Assembly: GCA_034436035.1 (NCBI GenBank) | Contig: DAOTVW010000159.1 | Location: forward strand, 1 to 5,413 | Direction of reading: 5' to 3' | Origin: UBA4823 sp034436035 | GTDB lineage: Bacteria; Chloroflexota; Anaerolineae; Anaerolineales; UBA4823 | DNA: 5,413 bases | Part shown: piece by piece, positions 1-3,969 of the stretch | How the letters are laid out: every line of letters begins with the position of its first letter | Numbering within the stretch: the stretch's first letter is position 1 | Position numbers and translations under genes: made by a program | Notes under the pieces: model-generated | Told to the model about the DNA's origin: nothing | Database searches by the model: none | Seen by the model: only the letters and a program-made list of their open reading frames with translations

Positions 1-21
1 AATTTTGAATTAATGGGGTTA

Positions 22-624
22 TTAATCTTCCAGGTTTTGGTTTAATGCTTGAATCGTTTCGGGAATACTATTGAGCAATATCAAGGTCATTATCACCGCC
101 GAACTCAAGCACCACATGCAAACAGCCCGGATGACAAACGGTTCAAGATAAGTAAGATAAATCGAAAAAATTACCCCAAATAGTGCCATACCAAAAAAAG
201 CCAAACGCGCCAGGTTGGCGATCTTGTTCCAGCGGGATTTTCCGATCAGCCAGGCAGCCAGCATTCCAACATAGCCGAGAACCCCTAACACCCCAACAGG
301 TAAAACTCCAAACAAGCGCGCGTATTTACTGCTCTGCACCGCATTGCAATCCCCTACCGGACCGCAAACCGCTTTCACAGCTTGGGTTTCTACATAGGAT
401 AAATAGAGCGCGACAATCATCCCCAGGATAAAAAGGATTATCATAGCGTTTTTCCGCCAGCTTGGTAACGGGTCAGCGGTATTCTCTTCGTTTCCAGCCC
501 AGAATACCCGGACGAGACTATAAATCACGGAAAGAATCATCAACACTAAAATAACAATTGCCAATGTGAAACCATTTGACTTGGTTGCAGCGAAGGATTG
601 GAAAGCGACTGATTGCATCAACAT
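22..624 (-). CDS. VKOR-family (vitamin K epoxide reductase-like) membrane thiol oxidoreductase
   Basis: Likely reoxidises a periplasmic or extracytoplasmic thiol oxidase by passing electrons to membrane quinone, the role of bacterial VKOR in disulfide formation. The 200-aa product shows the family signature: C87 and C93 (C-GPVGD-C) in a loop followed by NAVQSSKYA, and the CMWC redox motif at 169-172 at the start of the last membrane helix. Hydrophobic segments lie at about 19-41, 60-79, 104-127, 138-160 and 172-186. The last four match the VKOR core; the first is an extra N-terminal helix. The product ends soon after the last helix, so the thioredoxin domain fused to many bacterial VKORs is absent and the partner must be encoded elsewhere. 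Start: ATG 622-624 follows GAGGTGG (629-635) by 4 nt; the in-frame ATG at 616-618 has a 10-nt spacing and is an equally good choice. It is divergent from the tRNA. Family assignment is firm; the partner and quinone are inferred. Confidence 0.93.
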   Translation of the reverse strand: MLMQSVAFQSFAATKSNGFTLAIVILVLMILSVIYSLVRVFWAGNEENTADPLPSWRKNAMIILFILGMIVALYLSYVETQAVKAVCGPVGDCNAVQSSKYARLFGVLPVGVLGVLGYVGMLAAWLIGKSRWNKIANLARLAFFGMALFGVIFSIYLTYLEPFVIRAVCMWCLSSAVIMTLILLNSIPETIQALNQNLED

Positions 625-628
625 AGAA

Positions 629-651
629 CCACCTCGCGGCTTATTTTATCA
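629..651 (-). promoter_or_regulatory. Candidate extended -10 promoter and RBS of the VKOR gene
   Basis: On the minus strand TGATAAAAT (651 down to 643) fits an extended -10 element (TGn plus TAAAAT). It is followed by the strong Shine-Dalgarno GAGGTGG (635 down to 629). No convincing -35 is visible. Transcription from here would start at about 636, leaving almost no untranslated sequence before the Shine-Dalgarno. The RBS is well supported; the promoter is tentative. Confidence 0.35.
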
Positions 652-729
652 CGCATGTGTTTTTGGTATGGGTAAATTAATCCTAATAGAGAAAAGTAGC
701 GATGAATTTCATCCTATCTCGTAAATATT

Positions 730-738
730 TGCTATAAT
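730..738 (+). promoter_or_regulatory. Extended -10 promoter of tRNA-Ser
   Basis: A perfect TATAAT at 733-738 is preceded by TG at 730-731, giving an extended -10 (TGCTATAAT). The predicted start is near 745, about 9 nt before the mature tRNA 5' end. No good -35 hexamer is found 16-18 bp upstream, which is acceptable for an extended -10 promoter. Confidence 0.65.
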
Positions 739-753
739 CGATTTGTTGAAAGT

Positions 754-841
754 GGAGAGGTGCCGGAGCGGCCGAACGGGGCGGTCTCGAAAACCGTTGT
801 GGATCTCGTATCCACCGTGGGTTCGAATCCCACCCTCTCCG
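754..841 (+). tRNA. tRNA-Ser(CGA): tRNA-Ser, anticodon CGA (reads UCG)
   Basis: An 88-nt class II tRNA with every arm visible. The acceptor stem GGAGAGG (754-760) pairs with CCTCTCC (834-840), with discriminator G841. The D stem CCG/CGG is at 763-765 and 777-779. The anticodon stem 781-785/793-797 encloses the loop CTCGAAA with anticodon CGA at 788-790. A long variable arm GTGGAT/ATCCAC (799-804/810-815) is typical of serine tRNA. The T arm GTGGG-TTCGAAT-CCCAC is at 817-833. CCA is not encoded, so it must be added after transcription. A short T run (844-848) right after the gene may end transcription. Confidence 0.97.
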
Positions 842-883
842 CTCTTTTTATCACTAAAAGACACCAATCATTTATAATCCCTA

Positions 884-909
884 ATGAACACGAATTCAAA
901 CGAATGGAT
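884..909 (-). repeat. Inverted degenerate copy of the ATTCGTG repeat
   Basis: Read on the minus strand this segment contains TCCATTCG and then ATTCGTGTTCAT. The latter 12-mer (plus-strand ATGAACACGAAT, 884-895) is an exact inverted match to 1111-1122, the first unit of the tandem array. The two copies enclose about 215 bp. Confidence 0.6.
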
Positions 910-966
910 AATATCAATATAAAAGGGGCAATATCTCAGGCACCTATCATAATGGGTGAGCGCTAT

Positions 967-985
967 TTGCAACGAAAGCAATCTC
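967..985 (+). repeat. Dispersed degenerate intergenic repeat, copy 1
   Basis: TTGCAACGAAAGCAATCTC matches 1026-1044 at 15 of 19 positions, and its reverse complement resembles 2297-2315. It recalls the core of the widespread bacterial intergenic repeat that includes CGAAGCAATCTC, but that link is from memory and unproven here. Confidence 0.5.
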
Positions 986-1025
986 TACTCATGCCTAGTC
1001 AGCGATCATTTCGAGAGAGCTTTCC

Positions 1026-1044
1026 TTGCGACCGAAGCAATTTC
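1026..1044 (+). repeat. Dispersed degenerate intergenic repeat, copy 2
   Basis: TTGCGACCGAAGCAATTTC is a direct repeat of 967-985 (15 of 19 identical), 59 bp further along. It lies in the same non-coding stretch and in opposite orientation to the copy upstream of pheA at 2296-2315. Confidence 0.5.
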
Positions 1045-1108
1045 CCACTTGGCATTGTTGTTCCCTAAAGCACTCTGAAATAAAACTTGAACGGTTAATA
1101 TTCTCTTT

Positions 1109-1250
1109 TTATTCGTGTTCATTCGAGTCTACTCGTGGTTTAATTTTTATTCGCGTCTATTTGCGTTTATTCGCGGCTTAACTCTTATTCGTGTTTATTC
1201 GCGTTCATTCGCGGTCGGCTCTTTATTCCTGTCCATTCGTGGCTTTATTA
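1109..1250 (+). repeat. 38-bp tandem repeat built of 10-bp words, entering the pheA 3' end
   Basis: Repeat units begin at 1109, 1147, 1185 and 1223, exactly 38 bp apart. Each full unit is TTATTCGTG-like (9 nt), then two words of the form TYYATTCGYG (10 nt each, with small changes), then a 9-nt linker such as GTTTAATTT or GCTTAACTC. The fourth unit lacks one 10-nt word and ends near 1250. There are 11 ATTCG-type words in total. Only the last unit is coding: it encodes the C-terminal tail and stop codon of pheA on the other strand. There are no unique spacers, so this is not a CRISPR array. Confidence 0.85.
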
Positions 1251-2062
1251 AATCGTGCATAGGAACCGAGCACCCTTAATGTCAGTGCATATTCTCCCAG
1301 ATTTTCCAGCGCCCGCTGCACATGTTCCTCACTCGTTGAACCGCTGAAATCGATATAAAACAAATATTCCCACGGCTTTCCGACCAACGGCCGTGATTCG
1401 ATCTTCGTTAAATCAATTTCTCGCAGCGCAAACACACTCAATGCTTTAAACAGCGCCCCCGGAATGTTGCGCAACGTAAATACAATGGATGTCTTTGCAT
1501 TGCCTTGCGGGACTGCTGGTTCTTTGCCCAAAATCAAAAAACGGGTGTAATTGGCGGGATTATCTTCAATCCCTTCTGCCAAAATTTGCATACCATAGAT
1601 CTGCGCCGCCCAATTCGATGCAATGGCTGCCAAACTGGGATCGCCGGCTTCTTTCACCATCCTCACACTTCCTGCCGTGTCATAAACCGCCTCTGTTTGC
1701 ACATTCAGACGGCGCAAATACTTTTCACATTGTCCAATCCCCTGCGGATGGCTGATCACTTTGCGAATCTGGCTTATCTCGCTGCCGGGCACACCGATCA
1801 AACAATGCCGCACTCGTAAGGGATATTCACCCACAATATAAAGAGAATGTTCCAGCAATAAGTCATAATTGCGGTGCAGACTGCCGGTGACTGAGTTTTC
1901 GATGGGGAGCATCCCGCGCTCCGCTTCTCCATCTTCCACCTGCCGGAATACTTCTTCAAACGTTTCACACGGCAAGGGTTCAGCTTCCTTGCCGAAAATC
2001 TCATAACTCGCAGCTTCCGAATACGCTCCTGGTGCGCCTTGATATGCTACCCTCATTTTCAT
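1223..2062 (-). CDS. pheA: Prephenate dehydratase (phenylalanine biosynthesis)
   Basis: Converts prephenate to phenylpyruvate with loss of water and CO2, the committed step to phenylalanine, in the cytoplasm. The 279-aa protein has the usual two-part layout. The catalytic domain at about 4-180 starts with VAYQGAPGAYSE and carries PIENSVTG (53-60), SHPQ (104-107) and the catalytic TRF motif at 173-175. An ACT domain at about 190-272 has GALF (202-205) and ESRP (222-225), the phenylalanine-sensing motifs, so feedback inhibition by Phe is expected. There is no chorismate mutase domain, so it is the monofunctional type. Start: ATG 2060-2062 with AAAGGAG at 2067-2073 (4-nt gap); an ATG two codons later is also possible. 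The last residues, about ATNGQE, and the TAA stop come from the tandem repeat described at 1109-1250, so the native C-terminus may have been altered. It appears to be a single-gene unit. Confidence 0.96.
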   Translation of the reverse strand: MKMRVAYQGAPGAYSEAASYEIFGKEAEPLPCETFEEVFRQVEDGEAERGMLPIENSVTGSLHRNYDLLLEHSLYIVGEYPLRVRHCLIGVPGSEISQIRKVISHPQGIGQCEKYLRRLNVQTEAVYDTAGSVRMVKEAGDPSLAAIASNWAAQIYGMQILAEGIEDNPANYTRFLILGKEPAVPQGNAKTSIVFTLRNIPGALFKALSVFALREIDLTKIESRPLVGKPWEYLFYIDFSGSTSEEHVQRALENLGEYALTLRVLGSYARFNKATNGQE

Positions 2063-2066
2063 CTTG

Positions 2067-2097
2067 CTCCTTTCAATCTTCTTCCATCCGCATTATA
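2067..2097 (-). promoter_or_regulatory. RBS and candidate -10 of pheA
   Basis: AAAGGAG (2073 down to 2067) sits 4 nt before the pheA ATG and is a clear Shine-Dalgarno. A perfect TATAAT on the minus strand (2097 down to 2092) could be the -10 element, but the hexamer 17 bp upstream is not -35-like and the area is AT-rich, so the promoter call is weak. Confidence 0.4.
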
Positions 2098-2271
2098 TAT
2101 TATCCATGTTGTATTTTCTCTGGAAAAATATCCAAAACTATTCTTTCCATTTTGGTTATATTTTCTAACTTTAGGCGAATTTAACATCCCTCCCTTAATT
2201 ACTCGGGGTTTATCGTAAAAATGTTTTGCTAACAAATATCATAGCAAGCAAAGCCATCTCCCTGCTTGGTT

Positions 2272-2315
2272 GAAGATTGCTTACCGGGCATGTATAGAAA
2301 TTGCTTCCGTTGCAC
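2272..2315 (-). repeat. Dispersed degenerate intergenic repeat, copies 3 and 4, inverted
   Basis: AGAAATTGCTTCCGTTGCAC (2296-2315) matches the reverse complement of 967-986 at 17 of 20 positions. GAAGATTGCTTACC (2272-2285) looks like a second, shorter copy. Both lie in the gene-free region upstream of pheA, in opposite orientation to the two copies downstream of it. Confidence 0.45.
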
Positions 2316-2338
2316 TAAATTTCTGACACCTCAATAAT

Positions 2339-2377
2339 AAAAAAACCCCGCCAAGTATGGGTATTTGGCGGGGCTTT
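2339..2377 (-). terminator. Rho-independent terminator of the SWIM gene
   Basis: A 9-bp GC-rich stem CCCCGCCAA (2346-2354) / TTGGCGGGG (2365-2373) with a 10-nt loop. On the minus strand it is followed by seven T (2345 down to 2339). It begins about 22 nt after the SWIM-gene stop codon. The other strand has only three T, so it is mainly directed leftwards. Confidence 0.9.
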
Positions 2378-2395
2378 GAAACTCTTTTCCTTATG

Positions 2396-2641
2396 TTAAC
2401 TGGCAAATACCGTTTCCGGAAGCATCCCGTCCAAAATCATCTCCAAAGCCATCGTATGGCTACATCGTCCCCGAGTTTGAAAGAAATCGCAATCACAACG
2501 CCAAACACCATTCTCCAGATGAACCGTATGGGGATTATTCTCGCCTTCAAAAGTAACCGTAAGCGCCTCAAAATGGATGCGTTCGCGCTGTGCGGCATAT
2601 CGTTTTGCTTTTTCAATCTTCCCAATCATCCCATAGTCCAT
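2396..2641 (-). CDS. Small stand-alone SWIM zinc-finger protein
   Basis: The 81-aa protein consists almost entirely of one SWIM domain, a zinc-binding fold used for DNA or protein contacts. The ligands are C49, C51, C60 and H62 (CDC-x8-CSH), preceded by a beta-rich stretch (about 22-48) with VWRCDCDFF and followed by a helix MALEMIL. The basic N-terminus (KIEKAKRYAAQRER) may contact nucleic acid. SWIM domains are usually parts of larger proteins such as SWI2/SNF2 helicase-associated or transposase-like proteins; here there is no catalytic partner domain. Start: ATG 2639-2641 with AAAGGAG at 2649-2655 and a 7-nt spacing. It has its own promoter region (2741-2778) and its own terminator (2339-2377), so it is a monocistronic unit apart from the short ORF in its leader. 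The specific role is unknown. Confidence 0.85.
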   Translation of the reverse strand: MDYGMIGKIEKAKRYAAQRERIHFEALTVTFEGENNPHTVHLENGVWRCDCDFFQTRGRCSHTMALEMILDGMLPETVFAS

Positions 2642-2669
2642 TTTTTCTCTCCTTTTTGATTAAGAATAT

Positions 2670-2696
2670 AAAAAGGCACGCGTTGAAACGCGTGCC
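2670..2696 (-). terminator. Terminator-like hairpin in the leader of the SWIM gene
   Basis: The 9-bp perfect stem GGCACGCGT/ACGCGTGCC (minus strand 2696 down to 2675) with loop TTCA is followed by five T (2674 down to 2670) and then ATATTC. It has the form of an intrinsic terminator reading leftwards. It lies downstream of the promoter at 2750-2778 and only 15 nt before the SWIM Shine-Dalgarno, so it would either attenuate the SWIM gene or end a transcript of about 74 nt. It could also be the terminator of the operon whose last gene ends at 2849, about 150 nt upstream. Confidence 0.7.
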
Positions 2697-2704
2697 GTGC
2701 TTGA

Positions 2705-2731
2705 CTATATGACTTGTAAGGATTTGCTCAT
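2705..2731 (-). CDS. Putative 8-codon leader ORF
   Basis: Downstream of the promoter, GGAGG (2740 down to 2736) is followed after 4 nt by ATG and eight codons giving MSKSLQVI, then TAG. The stop lies 8 nt before the hairpin at 2696-2675. The position fits a leader peptide whose translation could affect the hairpin, but no run of a single regulatory amino acid is present. Another ATG at 2735 directly abuts GGAGG and is poorly placed. Nothing proves that this ORF is translated. Confidence 0.3.
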   Translation of the reverse strand: MSKSLQVI

Positions 2732-2740
2732 TCATCCTCC

Positions 2741-2757
2741 GATATACACAGTATATC
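2741..2757. promoter_or_regulatory. Perfect palindrome, candidate operator
   Basis: GATATAC-ACA-GTATATC is a perfect 7-bp inverted repeat with a 3-nt spacer. It covers most of the -10 hexamer (2750-2755) and the predicted start site (about 2743) of the SWIM-gene promoter. A dimeric repressor bound here would block RNA polymerase. The protein that binds is not known and no regulator gene is seen in the window. Confidence 0.6.
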
Positions 2758-2778
2758 TGACCTTTTGGTGAAAGTCAA
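2750..2778 (-). promoter_or_regulatory. Sigma-70-type promoter of the SWIM gene
   Basis: On the minus strand TTGACT (2778 down to 2773) is separated by exactly 17 bp from TATACT (2755 down to 2750). Each hexamer differs from consensus at one position. The predicted start is near 2743, so the Shine-Dalgarno of the short leader ORF would begin about 3 nt from the RNA 5' end. This is the strongest -35/-10 promoter pair I see in the window. Confidence 0.8.
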
Positions 2779-2848
2779 CAATTAAATACCAAATCTCACC
2801 ATTCCTTAATTCTTTGTAAGGTAGCCCGACCTTTTTATCGGAAATGAA

Positions 2849-3235
2849 CTACGTCCTTTTGGGGCGTCGATGCTGATCATCGCGGAAAAACAAGCTCAAA
2901 ATAACCGAAACAATCGAAACCACGATAGATCCTAAGAAAGCCGCCCAAAATCCATCCACACTGAAACCAGCCCCAAACAGATCACCCACTTTACCAGCTA
3001 GCCAAAACAGAAACGTGTTGATGACTAATGTGAATAACCCTAAGGTCAGGATGATCAAAGGACAAGTGAGAAATTTCAATATCGGGCCAAATAAACTATT
3101 AACCACCCCAAATATCAATGCCAAAATCAGCATCGACAACCATCCCATATTTTGAGCATGGATACCGGGGACGATGCGAATTGCCACATAAAGTGCCACC
3201 GCGTTAATCAATAATCGGAGAATAAATCGCCACAT
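2849..3235 (-). CDS. YvlD / phage holin superfamily IV-like four-helix membrane protein
   Basis: A 128-aa integral membrane protein with four hydrophobic segments (about 4-22, 31-48, 55-80 and 95-117) and a short basic C-terminal tail (RRPKRT). The run VNSLFGPIL, CPLIILTLGLF and LVIN, followed by GF.V.GF..A..GS, matches the YvlD family, labelled in Pfam as a mycobacterial four-TMS phage holin family. Despite the name, most chromosomal members are not near phage genes and their function is unknown; there are no phage genes here. Start: ATG 3233-3235, one base after the TGA of the gene upstream. Its AAAAGGAG (3243-3250) lies inside the end of that gene, so translation is probably coupled. It is the last gene of its transcription unit; no hairpin lies between its stop and the promoter at 2778. 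Confidence 0.85.
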   Translation of the reverse strand: MWRFILRLLINAVALYVAIRIVPGIHAQNMGWLSMLILALIFGVVNSLFGPILKFLTCPLIILTLGLFTLVINTFLFWLAGKVGDLFGAGFSVDGFWAAFLGSIVVSIVSVILSLFFRDDQHRRPKRT

Positions 3236-3236
3236 G

Positions 3237-3914
3237 TCAAAACTCCTTTTGAATAGAAATTCGCAAATAATGATTTGCCATCCTTAATGGTTCGGGTAAC
3301 CGATAACCCTTGAACCAATCGACACACAAGCTAAGAAGGCTGGTTAAATCTAGCCGATTGCCAACGGAAAGATACACAGGCTTGCATCCTTTGCGTGAGC
3401 GATATGCCACACCGATCACCTCTCCATCATCTATCATTTCCGAATAACTACCTTCATCATCGCTGATTTCTCCAACCTCGCCGACCAACCGATTTCGTGC
3501 ACAACCTATTGTTGGTTTATCCAAATAGACACCCATAAAGCTTGCCAGACCAAAGCGGCGTGGATGCGCCACACCATGTCCTTCAACTATTATTACGTCA
3601 CCCAAAGCATTAAGTTGCGCCAACGCCTGAAACATTGCCGGAGCAACACAATAAGCATAAAAGCCGGGCTGATAAGGAAAAGTAATCGGAGTCTCCCCTA
3701 TTCCAACCTGTTCGACTTCCCAATTCGCCAATCGAATTCGGATGGCAACCGCAGCCACTTTGGCGGAGAGGCACATCGCCTTTAGCGCAGTGATTTGGGA
3801 TACCGTTGCCTTATTCAGCGGATCAAACCGCACCAGGCCGCGCATGTTTAATTGATGCTGAATAGCATCCGCAATCGTCGCAATGGAGAAGAACGAGAGC
3901 TTATCCACGATCAC
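3237..3914 (-). CDS. Endonuclease V homologue with replaced catalytic residues
   Basis: A 225-aa protein of the endonuclease V (Nfi) family, enzymes that nick DNA or RNA near deaminated bases such as inosine. Family marks are present: PYQPGF (80-85, the PYIP wedge motif), VEGHGVAHPRRFGLAS (110-125), PTIGCAR (134-140), YRSRKGCKP (171-179) and GYRLPEP.R.A (203-213). Yet by my alignment the metal-binding acids are altered: the Asp of the first strand (IAGxD) is K45 in ITALK, the Glu of the FREYP segment is V90, and the Asp of the DGHG motif is E111. The Lys after the TIG motif is R140, and the His of the late GHR motif is N186. H117 is kept. It may therefore bind nucleic acid without cutting. 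Start: GTG 3912-3914 is the best choice; a GTG two codons later is possible, an in-frame TAG lies upstream and the Shine-Dalgarno is weak. It precedes the YvlD-like gene by 1 nt and follows the permease by 55 nt. Confidence 0.85.
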   Translation of the reverse strand: MIVDKLSFFSIATIADAIQHQLNMRGLVRFDPLNKATVSQITALKAMCLSAKVAAVAIRIRLANWEVEQVGIGETPITFPYQPGFYAYCVAPAMFQALAQLNALGDVIIVEGHGVAHPRRFGLASFMGVYLDKPTIGCARNRLVGEVGEISDDEGSYSEMIDDGEVIGVAYRSRKGCKPVYLSVGNRLDLTSLLSLCVDWFKGYRLPEPLRMANHYLRISIQKEF

Positions 3915-3969
3915 TCTGCGAATGGGTTTGGTTCTCTACCATAAAGGCCTGATGCCTGTTTTTCGAGGA

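Larger units (their letters stand above)
842..1222. other. Gene-free, repeat-rich intergenic stretch
   Basis: About 380 nt between the tRNA and the pheA stop codon with no credible gene. It holds an inverted copy of an ATTCGTG-type repeat (884-909), two degenerate copies of a TTGCxAC...AAGCAAT repeat (967-985 and 1026-1044) and the 38-bp tandem array starting at 1109. The remainder (about 910-965 and 1045-1108) shows nothing I can assign. No clear terminator hairpin for pheA is visible on the minus strand. Confidence 0.7.

Noticed and set aside
732..917. 61-codon open frame on the minus strand across the tRNA
   Set aside because: It is the antisense translation of the tRNA (AERVGFEPT-type product), a common annotation artefact.
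760..1068. 102-codon open frame on the plus strand starting inside the tRNA
   Set aside because: Its first part is the translated tRNA-Ser sequence, a well-known false protein, and the rest crosses intergenic repeats with no Shine-Dalgarno or domain.
1109..1250. Possible CRISPR array
   Set aside because: The regular 38-bp period has no unique spacers; the whole unit is repeated and internally made of 10-bp words, and no cas gene is near.
1489..1819. Two plus-strand frames inside pheA
   Set aside because: They are antisense shadows of the conserved prephenate dehydratase frame and show no domain.
2357..2659. 100-codon plus-strand frame opposite the SWIM gene
   Set aside because: It begins within the terminator stem and is antisense to a gene with clear zinc-ligand residues, a good RBS and its own terminator.
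2826..2842. Weak CCGAC/TCGG inverted repeat just after the YvlD-like gene as a terminator
   Set aside because: Only about 4 bp of stem and no T run on the minus strand after it.
2849..3235. Evidence for a prophage from the holin-like gene
   Set aside because: The family is common on bacterial chromosomes, and there is no endolysin, integrase or structural phage gene in the window.
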